64,000 nt of DNA. It comes from Sulfitobacter delicatus. Lineage in GTDB: Bacteria > Pseudomonadota > Alphaproteobacteria > Rhodobacterales > Rhodobacteraceae. The translations under genes were made by a program, and so were the position numbers. Positions 46,761 through 54,816 of the stretch are shown piece by piece (the stretch's first letter is position 1; each line of letters opens with the position of its first letter). The notes beneath the pieces were generated by a model. That model worked only from the letters and a program-made list of their open reading frames with translations. It searched no databases and was not told the DNA's origin. The DNA lies in assembly GCF_900102535.1 (NCBI RefSeq), contig NZ_FNBP01000004.1, positions 62,001 through 126,000 of the forward strand. The letters are read 5' to 3'.

Positions 46761-47704
46761 GCGCCAAGAACCAACCGATCAGCGGCAATGATCTGGCGCG
46801 GTTCTCGGGGCCGAACACCTATATGCGCCTGCCTGTGGCCAATGAACTCAAGGGGTTGGACGTTGCAGTTCTGGGGGTGCCGATGGATATCGGCACCTCT
46901 TGGCGCTCAGGCTGTCGCTTTGGCCCCAAGGAAGTGCGCAGCCAAAGCGCGATGATCCGGCCCTATAACCTTGCGACCGGGGCCGCGCCATTCGACGGGC
47001 TACAGGTGGCCGATATTGGCGATCTAGCGATCAATACTTTTTCGCTTTCGGATTCTTTTCGCATTATATCCGATAGTTACGACGCGATCCTAAACTACGA
47101 CGCGATGCCGTTGGCGATTGGCGGGGATCACTCCATGACCCTCCCGATCCTGCGCGCAATGGCGCGGAGGCACGGGCCAGTGGCATTGATCCATGTGGAT
47201 GCCCATGCGGATGTGAACGATGAGATGTTTGGCGAACGTGAAACCCATGGCACCTTCCTGCGCCGGGCCTATGAAGAAGGGCTCGTAAACCCTCAGAAAA
47301 CCTACCAGATCGGGCTGCGGGGCTCCGGCTATTCGGCGGAGGATTTCAGCGAAGCCGCGGGCTGGGGCTTCCAGCAGTTCCCCGCGCATGAGCTATGGCA
47401 CCGCAGCCTTGCCGACCTCGGTGCGGAAATCCGCCGGGACATTGGCGATCTGCCGGTCTATGTCACCTTCGATATCGACAGCCTCGACCCCGCTTTCGCC
47501 CCCGGCACCGGCACGCCCGAAATTGGCGGGCTGACGACGCCCCAGGCGCTGGAACTGGTCCGGAGCCTAAAAGGGGCTAATATTGTTGGCGCTGATCTGG
47601 TTGAGGTCTCGCCACCCTATGACACCTCGGGCAATACTGCGCTGACCGGGGCGAACATCCTGTTCGAACTGCTCTGCGTGCTGCCCGGCGTGACCTATCG
47701 TTGA
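46757..47704 (+). CDS. speB: Agmatinase/ureohydrolase family protein 2
   Basis: A 315-residue second ureohydrolase right after the first. Metal-site motifs are AIGGDHSMTLPIL, LIHVDAHADVNDE and TFDIDSLDPAFAPGTGTPEIGG. The N-terminal FSGPNTYMRLPV and GVPMDIGTSWRSGCRFGP patterns are those of agmatinase and guanidinobutyrase/guanidinopropionase. The two copies clearly diverged long ago, so they probably differ in substrate or form a hetero-oligomer. Last intact gene of the M20-ureohydrolase operon. Confidence 0.85.
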   Translation: MSAKNQPISGNDLARFSGPNTYMRLPVANELKGLDVAVLGVPMDIGTSWRSGCRFGPKEVRSQSAMIRPYNLATGAAPFDGLQVADIGDLAINTFSLSDSFRIISDSYDAILNYDAMPLAIGGDHSMTLPILRAMARRHGPVALIHVDAHADVNDEMFGERETHGTFLRRAYEEGLVNPQKTYQIGLRGSGYSAEDFSEAAGWGFQQFPAHELWHRSLADLGAEIRRDIGDLPVYVTFDIDSLDPAFAPGTGTPEIGGLTTPQALELVRSLKGANIVGADLVEVSPPYDTSGNTALTGANILFELLCVLPGVTYR

Positions 47705-47718
47705 TAAAGGTTTTGAAA

Positions 47719-48134
47719 ATGCTGTTTTGGATAATTGCCATCGCACTCGTGGCGCTGCTGGCTTATGTGCGATTGCCCCGGTTGAGGCGGCACAGTGGCA
47801 CAGCGCAGCTCCGGGGGATGCTCTGGGGGAAACGCGCGGTGCGAATTCTTTGATCTGGCGCGCGCCTTATGAAGAGGGTCTGCTGAAGAGCTTGGACGAG
47901 GTCATTCGGAAAACACCGCGCACAGATGTAGTCGCCGGCTCTCTCGCAGACGGCCAGATCACCTATGTGACCCGCTCAGCACTCATGGGCTACCCGGATT
48001 TCACCACCATCGGCATCTATGGCGACGATCCGCGCTATGCCGAAATCTACGCCCGTTCGCGTTTCGGCAAGTCAGATCTGGGGGTCAACGCCAAGCGGGT
48101 CGAAGGATGGCTCACTGAGATCAAGACGCGATGA
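47719..48134 (+). pseudogene. DUF1499-family membrane protein, frameshifted
   Basis: Starting at the ATG at 47719, the first 19 codons encode a membrane helix, MLFWIIAIALVALLAYVRL, in frame 1; the frame then runs into a stop at about 47850. The DUF1499-like body continues in another frame to 48134, with VEAAQWHSAAPGD, TPRTDVVAG, GQITYVTRSALMGYPDFTTIGI, ARSRFGKSDLGVNAKRVEGWL. Restoring one G after 47775 (ATTGGCCCC) joins the two parts as YVRLAPVEAA. The deletion is either real or a sequencing error. Without repair, only a soluble fragment from an internal start could be made. Confidence 0.7.
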
Positions 48135-48371
48135 CAGGCATCCTTTCTGAACCTCGCGCCACATCGGCACGTTCAGCGACATCTGACATTGAGCCATGAA
48201 CATGCGCCCATCCACCTGCAAACAGATCGTTTCGCCCAATTCCACACGGTCGCCCCGGCGGTCTGTGCAATAGCAGTCAATCGTCTTACCGCCCGGCGCT
48301 TTGACGTCGGCGCGGGCAGGGGCGAGGCCCGTCAGGACCAGCAGACAAGAGAGCAGCATCACCTGTGTCAT
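48072..48371 (-). CDS. Small exported Cys-containing protein
   Basis: A 99-residue secreted protein of unknown function. A signal peptide (MTQVMLLSCLLVLTGLAPARA, about 21 residues) is followed by VKAPGGKTIDCYCTDRRGDRVELGETICLQVDGRMFMAQCQMSLNVPMWREVQKGCL. The mature part has Cys at five positions, CYC, IC, QC and GC, so disulfides are likely in the periplasm. I recall similar small proteins in roseobacters but know no function. The 3' end overlaps the DUF1499 remnant by about 60 bp on the other strand; the conserved region ends earlier. Confidence 0.72.
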   Translation of the reverse strand: MTQVMLLSCLLVLTGLAPARADVKAPGGKTIDCYCTDRRGDRVELGETICLQVDGRMFMAQCQMSLNVPMWREVQKGCLSSRLDLSEPSFDPLGVDPQI

Positions 48372-48431
48372 GCCCCATCATAGCACATGCGCCCTCTTGA
48401 CCAAAGGCTTGGCATAGGCGACAGGAAGCCC

Positions 48432-49487
48432 ATGATCCCAATGCCTCGCCTCGCGCAAATCACGCAACGCTTCCAGTTTCTGGAGGCCAGCATGTCTGCG
48501 GGCTCCGACGGGGCTGATTTTGCCAAACTTGCCAAAGAATACAGCGATCTGAAGCCGGTGGTGGATCAGATTGAATTGTATCAGCAGTTGCAGCGCGATT
48601 TAGAAGAAGCCGAGGCAATGCTCGAAGATCCAGAAATGGCCGAGCTTGCGCGGGAGGAGTTGCCCCGTCTGCGCGCGCGACTGCCTGAAGTCGAAGCCGC
48701 TTTGCAACTTTCGCTGCTGCCCCGCGACGCGGCGGATGCCAAACCCGCGATGCTTGAGATTCGCCCCGGTACCGGCGGGGACGAAGCCGCGCTCTTTGCC
48801 GCTGATTTGCTGCGCATGTACCAGCGCTATGCCGAAGCGCGGGGCTGGGGCTTTGATCTGATCGAAGAGCAGATGACCGAGCTTGGCGGCGTCAAGGAAG
48901 TGGTGGCGCATATCACCGGGCAGAACGTCTTTGCCCGTCTGAAGTTTGAAAGCGGCGTGCACCGCGTGCAGCGCGTGCCCAGCACCGAGAGCGGCGGGCG
49001 TATTCATACCTCAGCAGCCACCGTGGCCGTGTTGCCAGAGGCCGAGGACGTGGATATCGACATCAACCCCAACGATCTGCGGATTGATACGATGCGCTCC
49101 TCTGGCGCGGGCGGCCAGCACGTGAACACCACCGATTCTGCCGTGCGTATCACGCACCTGCCGACCGGGATCGTGGTGACCTCGTCCGAGAAATCCCAGC
49201 ACCGCAACCGCGACAAGGCGATGCAGGTTCTCAAAGCCCGCCTCTATGACATGGAGCGCAGCCGGATGGACAGCGAACGCTCTGCCGACCGCGCAGCGCA
49301 GGTGGGGTCTGGCGACCGTTCCGAGCGTATCCGGACCTATAATTTCCCCCAAGGGCGAATGACCGACCACCGGATCAACTTGACGCTCTATCGGCTTGAA
49401 GCCGTGATGCAGGGCGATCTGGATGAAATCGTGGACGCGCTCACCGCAGACGCGCAAGCCCGGCAATTGGCGGAGATGGAAGGATGA
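48432..49487 (+). CDS. prfA: Peptide chain release factor 1
   Basis: A 351-residue class I release factor for UAA and UAG. Domain 1 is helical. The recognition region has the RF1-type [23 protein letters not shown] (PxT-like element). The catalytic [29 protein letters not shown] holds the GGQ that PrmC methylates. The ATG at 48432 follows AGGAAG. The stop overlaps prmC (ATGA), fitting their functional link. Confidence 0.95.
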   Translation: MIPMPRLAQITQRFQFLEASMSAGSDGADFAKLAKEYSDLKPVVDQIELYQQLQRDLEEAEAMLEDPEMAELAREELPRLRARLPEVEAALQLSLLPRDAADAKPAMLEIRPGTGGDEAALFAADLLRMYQRYAEARGWGFDLIEEQMTELGGVKEVVAHITGQNVFARLKFESGVHRVQRVPSTESGGRIHTSAATVAVLPEAEDVDIDINPNDLRIDTMRSSGAGGQHVNTTDSAVRITHLPTGIVVTSSEKSQHRNRDKAMQVLKARLYDMERSRMDSERSADRAAQVGSGDRSERIRTYNFPQGRMTDHRINLTLYRLEAVMQGDLDEIVDALTADAQARQLAEMEG

Positions 49488-50326
49488 GCCCGCAGACCGC
49501 TGCCCAGGCGATGGCCGCTGCCGCTGGACGCTTGCGTGCCGCTGGCGTGCCAGACCCCGCGCGGGATGCGCGCCTGCTCTTGGCCCATGCCGCCGCTGTC
49601 GACGCCGCCCGCGTGACATTGATTGCGCCCGAAGAGATCGCCCCCGAAGTCGCCGAGCGCTTTGAGCACCTCGTTTCCCTGCGGGCCGTGCGGGTGCCTG
49701 TGTCTCAGCTTGTCGGACGTCGGGCCTTTTACGGGCGCGATTTTGCGATTTCGCGTGATGTGCTGGACCCGCGGCCTGAGACGGAAACCTTGATCGATCT
49801 GGCTTTGGGCGCCCGTTTTAAACGGGTGCTCGATCTTGGCACCGGGTCGGGCTGTATTCTGGTGACGCTCCTGGCCGAACGGGAAGAGGCCACGGGCCTT
49901 GGCGTTGATCTGTCCGAGGCGGCCTGCCTGCAAGCCAGCGCCAATGCCGTGCAACACGGGGTCGCGGCCCGGACGGATATTTGGCAGTCGGATTGGTTCA
50001 GCGCGGTTACAGACCGGTTTGACCTTATCGTCAGCAACCCGCCGTATCTCGCCGCCGAAGAAATGGACGCCGTCGCCCCCGAACTTCGCCAGCATGAGCC
50101 GGAAATGGCGCTGACGGACGGGCAGGACGGGCTGAGCGTTTACCGCATCATCGCAGAGCAGGCGCAGGGGTATCTGACGCCCAAGGGCCGCGTGCTGGTG
50201 GAAATCGGCTGGCAACAAGGTGCTGCTGTGCAAGAGATATTCACCCGCGCAGGCTGGGGGCAGGTCACTTTGGCCGAGGATCTCGATGGCCGCCCGCGGG
50301 TGGTTTGCGCCGGAAAACCGGCATGA
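49484..50326 (+). CDS. prmC: Release factor glutamine methyltransferase
   Basis: A 280-residue N5-glutamine methyltransferase that modifies the GGQ Gln of release factors. It has an N-terminal helical substrate domain, motif [16 protein letters not shown] (about 110-124), and the catalytic [10 protein letters not shown]. The last third is the usual C-terminal Rossmann part. The start overlaps prfA (ATGA). A short GCCGG-AAAA-CCGGC hairpin covers the last codons and may help end transcription. Confidence 0.94.
   Translation: MSPQTAAQAMAAAAGRLRAAGVPDPARDARLLLAHAAAVDAARVTLIAPEEIAPEVAERFEHLVSLRAVRVPVSQLVGRRAFYGRDFAISRDVLDPRPETETLIDLALGARFKRVLDLGTGSGCILVTLLAEREEATGLGVDLSEAACLQASANAVQHGVAARTDIWQSDWFSAVTDRFDLIVSNPPYLAAEEMDAVAPELRQHEPEMALTDGQDGLSVYRIIAEQAQGYLTPKGRVLVEIGWQQGAAVQEIFTRAGWGQVTLAEDLDGRPRVVCAGKPA
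50309..50322 (+). terminator. Short hairpin at the end of prmC
   Basis: GCCGG-AAAA-CCGGC, enclosed by GTGGTTT/AAACCAC further out. No U-tract, so function is uncertain. Confidence 0.35.
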
Positions 50327-50535
50327 ATACGCGGAAAACCACAGCTTAAACCCGGTAATTTGCAGTTTCTTCTTGCCGTAGCGCGGCTGGCATGGTTAGT
50401 CAGAGATGTTGCAGCGGTGGATGCCTTTGGGCGGTCCCGCGCGGCATTATGCCCAACATATCGCTTAGGCCGGGACGATGACGTGCTTTGCACCCCCGGT
50501 AAACGACACACAGCACACAAGGCTGACATCATTCC

Positions 50536-51129
50536 ATGAATTCTCCCAGATCACGCTCCCGGTCCAAGAACAATCGCAAACGCTCTTCCCATGGTGGCGG
50601 CGGCGGCAACGTCGTGAACCGCGTGTTCGACAGTTCCGGCCCCGAGGGTAAGGTGCGCGGCACCCCGCAGCAGGTTATCGAGAAATACAACCAGTTGGCC
50701 CGTGACGCACAGTTGAGCAACGACCGTGTCGCGGCAGAGAACTTTCAGCAGCACGCCGAGCATTACCTGCGCTTGCTAAGCGAAGCGCAGCGGGAAGTTG
50801 ACCAGCGCCGCGAAGAGCAGGAGCGCCAGAACCGTGAACGCCAAGCCGAGCGTGACCGAGAGCGCGCCGAGCGGCAGGAGCGCGAAGGCAATCAGGGTGG
50901 CCAACAGCAGGGTGATCAGCCCGAGCAAAACAACGCCCCCGAACAGGCCCAACAGCCGCAGGGCGATGCCCCGTCCAGCCAGGATGAGCAAAGCAACCTT
51001 GTTGAGACCCCGGAAAGCAAGCCCAAGCCCAAACGCGCCCCGCGCCGCAAGCCCAAGCCGAAACCGGCAGAGGCGCAACAGCCGGATGACAACGGCAGCA
51101 ACGGCGACCCGGCCAAGGCCGCAGAATAA
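50536..51129 (+). CDS. DUF4167 domain protein
   Basis: A 197-residue protein. The N-terminal 75 residues are the DUF4167 domain: a basic, Ser/Arg/Gly-rich start (RSRSRSKNNRKRSSHGGGGG) and the conserved VVNRVFDSSGPEGKVRGTPQQVIEKYNQLARDAQLSNDRVAAENFQQHAEHYLRL. The rest is low-complexity and charged (Glu/Arg/Gln repeats, then Lys/Pro-rich RKPKPKP). The family is alphaproteobacterial and of unknown function; the basic ends suggest nucleic-acid binding. The ribosome-binding site is weak (AAGG far upstream). A strong terminator follows. Confidence 0.8.
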   Translation: MNSPRSRSRSKNNRKRSSHGGGGGNVVNRVFDSSGPEGKVRGTPQQVIEKYNQLARDAQLSNDRVAAENFQQHAEHYLRLLSEAQREVDQRREEQERQNRERQAERDRERAERQEREGNQGGQQQGDQPEQNNAPEQAQQPQGDAPSSQDEQSNLVETPESKPKPKRAPRRKPKPKPAEAQQPDDNGSNGDPAKAAE

Positions 51130-51132
51130 AAG

Positions 51133-51159
51133 AAAGCCCCGCAAATCGCGGGGCTTTTT
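51133..51159 (+). terminator. Rho-independent terminator of the DUF4167 gene
   Basis: AAAGCCCCGC pairs with GCGGGGCTTT around an AAATC loop, with a T-run continuing to 51159. It starts 3 bp after the stop codon. Confidence 0.92.
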
Positions 51160-51183
51160 CTTTGGGCGGGGTGATTTCAGGGC

Positions 51184-51765
51184 TTAGCTGTCGTCCATGC
51201 CTGCCTGAACATAGCGGATCCGCCCGTTCCGGCGAAGTACCTCTTCCCGCGGCTCCCACGTATAGCGCGGATCGCTGAGCACCGGCGACCAGAACAGCAC
51301 GCCGCCCTTGCGCCACGGATCAAGCACAAGGCCTGCTTCCATTGGCGCGCCAGCGGCCGAGATGATCGCCGTCGAATGGTCAATCAGCAGCCGCGTATCC
51401 CCATTGGCGATGGCGCGGTGCAGATCGAGCGTGGCGAAACCTTCAGCCTTCAGCCGTTTCTCCAGATCTTCCGCCCAATGCCAGCAGAGCCCACGCGGTT
51501 TGCGGCCGCTGTTGACCTTGGCGTTGTGAATGAGCGGTGGATCGGTGATCTGATAGGCGAGGGCGAGTTCATGGGTGTAGCGGTAGGCAATGCGCGCCGC
51601 CCGCGCGGCCTCTTCGCGGTCAACGGCGGGCGACAGCTCTTTGATGGCGCGTGCCAAGGCCGCGATCTCCGCTTCGGTCCCCGGCGGGGGCGGTCCGTTC
51701 CTCGGCAGGGCACAGGCGGTGAGGCCCAAGAGCAGGGCAAAGAGCAGCAGGAAACGGTGGAACAT
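51184..51765 (-). CDS. Lipoprotein with a Cys-His-Asp arrangement (protease/transglutaminase-like?)
   Basis: A 193-residue predicted lipoprotein with lipobox LTAC (Cys18). In the mature part, GLCWHWAEDLEKRL places Cys94 at the start of a helix; IDHSTAIISAAG gives His130 on a strand; LDPWRKGG gives Asp149. This order, Cys then His then Asp, matches papain-like and transglutaminase-like folds. No family name comes to mind. The ATG at 51765 follows AAAGG; a GTG at 51771 that overlaps the rsmA stop is an alternative. It is the last gene of the lptF-to-rsmA run on this strand. Confidence 0.7.
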   Translation of the reverse strand: MFHRFLLLFALLLGLTACALPRNGPPPPGTEAEIAALARAIKELSPAVDREEAARAARIAYRYTHELALAYQITDPPLIHNAKVNSGRKPRGLCWHWAEDLEKRLKAEGFATLDLHRAIANGDTRLLIDHSTAIISAAGAPMEAGLVLDPWRKGGVLFWSPVLSDPRYTWEPREEVLRRNGRIRYVQAGMDDS

Positions 51766-51767
51766 GG

Positions 51768-52610
51768 TCACCCTTTGGCGATTTCGCGGGCCAAGGCGCA
51801 GAACCCTTCGAGCGGGATCTGCTCAGCGCGGTCAGTGGGGCTGAGCCCCGCCGCATTTAGGCGGTCTTCAATATCGGGGGCAGCCCCTTTGAGCGCCGAG
51901 CGGAGCATCTTGCGGCGTTGGTTAAAGGCCATCGCGACTACACGGCTCAGCACTTCCGGGTCGGCGGGAAAGCGCGGTTCGGGCAGGGCGGTGAGATGCA
52001 CGACGCTTGACGAGACTTTGGGCGGCGGGGTGAAGGCACCCGGCGGCAGTTGCAGCACGATGCGCGCGTCGCTGCGCCACTGTGCCAAAACCGCAAGCCG
52101 TCCGTAGGCTTTGGAGCCGGGGGTGGCGACAATCCGTTCTGCGACTTCGCGCTGAAACATCAGCGTAAGGCTTTGCCAGAACGGCGGCCACTCTGGCGGG
52201 GTCAGCCAGCGCACCAGCAGTTCGGTGCCGACATTATAGGGCAGGTTCGCCGCCACACGGATCGGCGGGGTCAAATGGGCCAGCGGGTCGATCTTGAGCG
52301 CATCGCCTTCAATCACCGTCAAACGTCCGGGGTAGTGATCGGCAATCTCGGCCAGTGCGGGCAGGCAGCGGCGGTCTTTTTCGATGGCGAGCACATGGCG
52401 TGCACCTTCGGAAAGCAGCCCGCGGGTCAGGCCACCGGGGCCGGGGCCGATCTCGAGCACATCACAATCGGCCATATCGCCCGCCTGTCGGGCAATCTTG
52501 GCCGTGAGGTTCAGGTCGAGCAGGAAGTTCTGGCCCAGCGATTTGCGCGCGGCAAGTTCATGCGTTTGGATGACTTCGCGCAGGGGCGGTAGATTGTCGA
52601 TCGCGCTCAT
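51768..52610 (-). CDS. rsmA: 16S rRNA (adenine1518/1519-N6)-dimethyltransferase
   Basis: A 280-residue KsgA-type methyltransferase acting on the 3' end of 16S rRNA during 30S assembly. The first motifs are [10 protein letters not shown] and [15 protein letters not shown]; the catalytic [16 protein letters not shown] is followed by [24 protein letters not shown]. The C-terminal helical domain is complete ([14 protein letters not shown]). The ATG at 52610 overlaps the pdxA stop. Confidence 0.95.
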   Translation of the reverse strand: MSAIDNLPPLREVIQTHELAARKSLGQNFLLDLNLTAKIARQAGDMADCDVLEIGPGPGGLTRGLLSEGARHVLAIEKDRRCLPALAEIADHYPGRLTVIEGDALKIDPLAHLTPPIRVAANLPYNVGTELLVRWLTPPEWPPFWQSLTLMFQREVAERIVATPGSKAYGRLAVLAQWRSDARIVLQLPPGAFTPPPKVSSSVVHLTALPEPRFPADPEVLSRVVAMAFNQRRKMLRSALKGAAPDIEDRLNAAGLSPTDRAEQIPLEGFCALAREIAKG

Positions 52611-53581
52611 GTGCTGCTCCCCATACGCCATGCGAGTTTGATCGCTTCAATCATGCTCGTCGGATTGGCGCGGCCTTGGCCTGCGATGTCAAAGGCGGTG
52701 CCGTGGTCGGGCGAGGTGCGCACGAAAGGCAGGCCCAATGTCACGTTTACGCCGCGGTCGAAATCCAGCGTCTTGATCGGGATCAGCGCTTGGTCGTGGT
52801 ACATGGCGATGGCGGCGTCGTAGCTTTGCCGTGCTGCGGCGTGGAACATCGTATCGGCGGGCAGGGGACCGGCAAGGGCATAGCCTTCGCCCTGCATCTC
52901 GAGGATCAGCGGCGCGATCCAGTCGATCTCCTGCCGTCCCATGCTGCCGCCTTCGCCCGCGTGTGGGTTCAACCCTGCGACGGCGATCCGAGGCCGGGCA
53001 ATGCCGAAGCGATCTCGCAGGCTTTCTGCCGTAATCTCAATGGTGCGCCGGAGGCCCGTCGGTGTCAGCATCTGAGGCACTTGGTCGAGGGCGATGTGAA
53101 TGGTCGCTGGCACCACGCGCAGCTGCTCAGACGCCAGCATCATCACGACATCATCAACGCCCGCAAGGGCCGCGAGGTATTCCGTGTGGCCGGGGTAGGC
53201 AAAGCCCGCGCCATCTTGCAGTGCTTTTTTGTGGATCGGCGCGGTGCAAACCGCTGAGGCGGCCCCTTGCTGCACCAGATCAACGGCGCGGGCGATTACG
53301 TCGATCACCCCCTGCGCATGGCCGGGTTGGGCCACACCAGGCAGGGCGGCGCTGCCGAAGTCATGGGGCAAAACCGGCAGCGCATCCGCGCTCGGCATAC
53401 TGGCCGCTTCGGGCGTGTCAATCACGCGGTGCGGGACGTCCTCGGGCAGATGGCGCGGGTCACCGATCCAGAACATCGGGATGTCAGAGGCCAGCGCCGC
53501 CCAAGCGCGGGCAGCGATTTCGGGGCCGATCCCTGCAGGCTCACCGCAGGTAATGGCCACCGGCCGGGCAGCCGTGCTCAT
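52607..53581 (-). CDS. pdxA: 4-Hydroxythreonine-4-phosphate dehydrogenase
   Basis: A 324-residue enzyme of pyridoxal phosphate synthesis that oxidises 4-phosphohydroxy-threonine. It has [13 protein letters not shown] at the start, the metal-binding His residues in YPGHTEYLA and [10 protein letters not shown], the [16 protein letters not shown] loop, and [16 protein letters not shown] near the end. The ATG at 53581 overlaps the surA stop (ATGA). The in-frame 45-residue extension upstream is not part of the family. Confidence 0.95.
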   Translation of the reverse strand: MSTAARPVAITCGEPAGIGPEIAARAWAALASDIPMFWIGDPRHLPEDVPHRVIDTPEAASMPSADALPVLPHDFGSAALPGVAQPGHAQGVIDVIARAVDLVQQGAASAVCTAPIHKKALQDGAGFAYPGHTEYLAALAGVDDVVMMLASEQLRVVPATIHIALDQVPQMLTPTGLRRTIEITAESLRDRFGIARPRIAVAGLNPHAGEGGSMGRQEIDWIAPLILEMQGEGYALAGPLPADTMFHAAARQSYDAAIAMYHDQALIPIKTLDFDRGVNVTLGLPFVRTSPDHGTAFDIAGQGRANPTSMIEAIKLAWRMGSST

Positions 53582-54816
53582 TGGCGGGAGATGCGGGCGT
53601 CGGCGCGGGCTTGGTCGACCAGCAGTTGCGCATAGCCCTGCAGCTTGCGCTGGCGGATCGAGCTGATCACCGCTTCGCGGCTGGTGTCGGCATTCTCGAC
53701 CGTTGTCCGCTTGCAAAGCATCAGGAAAACGAGCGTTTGCCCATTCGCGCGGGTCAGGGCCGTCGATACCTCACCGGGGTCAAGTTTGGCCAGTTCGATC
53801 GCAACATCCTGCGGGATTTCGCCGGGCGCTTTGGCCCCACGGTCCAGCACGTGCTCGGGCTGGCCTTTGGCCGTGGCATAAAGGTCGTCACATTGATCCA
53901 CCTCACCGCGCAGCTTGGCCGCGCGCGACAACGCGGCTTCGGAACGCCCACCGGGGATGTAGTAGGCGGCATAATCGATCTCTGAATACTCGACCGCTGG
54001 CTTGGCGGTCTCTTCGATGCCGCGCAGTTGGAACAGTGCCACAGCGTTGGGGATGGGCAGTGGGGCCGTCACCTCGCCGGGCGCGAGACCAAGCAGGATC
54101 GAATGCAGAGCCGGCGGAAGCTTTTCAAGGTCGGTCCACGGCATCTGGCCGCCCCGACCGCGCGATGCGGTGGCGGAATACTGGCGCGCGTAGGCGGAGA
54201 ACTCAGCCTCTGTCTGGCTCTGCGCAATTCGTTCGGCCAATGCGTTTACCTGATCGGCGTTCTGCGGCGGTGCGGGAATGATGATCTCGGACAAGAGCAC
54301 GCGGATGCCGGTGCTCCCCCGGCTGCTGCCAAGCGCGCGGTCGACTTCGGCGTCGGTGATATTCACCCGGCTGTTGTAGCGGGCGCGGATCAGGTCTCGC
54401 CAGCCGGAGCTGATAACGATGAAATCGCGAAAGGTCTCTTCCGACACCTGCGCCTGTGCCAGTGCTTTGAGGAATTCCTCGGTCGACAGGTCTGCACGTC
54501 CGGCAAACTCTGCCATTCCCGCGCGGATCGCATCCGGCGAGGCTTGGAAACCGGCTTGCTTGAGGATTTGCCCGCGCAGGCGGTCCTCAATCAGACTGTC
54601 GAGCACGCTGTCGCGATCTGTCCCCGGCGCACCAAGGATCTGCATAAACCGCTGACGTTGCTGAACTTCGTATTCCGTAATGACCGCATCATCGACCCGC
54701 GCGGCGGGGGCAAAGAGGTTCTGCGCCGCCACGGGCTGGCCGATCATCAAAGCCAAGGCAAGGCCCGCGGCCCCCCGCATCACAGCACGGAATTTCTGTT
54801 TCGTTACTTCCCACAT
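53578..54816 (-). CDS. surA: SurA-like periplasmic chaperone/peptidyl-prolyl isomerase
   Basis: A 412-residue exported chaperone for outer-membrane proteins. A signal peptide ends about residue 31 (AAQ), then the SurA N-domain (APAARVDDAVITEYEVQQRQRFMQILG). A parvulin-like PPIase domain (about 175-275: LSEIIIPAPPQ...AYSATASRGRGGQMPW) and a C-terminal helix follow. It overlaps lptD by 13 bp. Start at 54816 has weak support; an ATG at 54780 is also possible. Location beside lptD fits, because LptD is a known SurA client. Confidence 0.88.
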   Translation of the reverse strand: MWEVTKQKFRAVMRGAAGLALALMIGQPVAAQNLFAPAARVDDAVITEYEVQQRQRFMQILGAPGTDRDSVLDSLIEDRLRGQILKQAGFQASPDAIRAGMAEFAGRADLSTEEFLKALAQAQVSEETFRDFIVISSGWRDLIRARYNSRVNITDAEVDRALGSSRGSTGIRVLLSEIIIPAPPQNADQVNALAERIAQSQTEAEFSAYARQYSATASRGRGGQMPWTDLEKLPPALHSILLGLAPGEVTAPLPIPNAVALFQLRGIEETAKPAVEYSEIDYAAYYIPGGRSEAALSRAAKLRGEVDQCDDLYATAKGQPEHVLDRGAKAPGEIPQDVAIELAKLDPGEVSTALTRANGQTLVFLMLCKRTTVENADTSREAVISSIRQRKLQGYAQLLVDQARADARISRQ

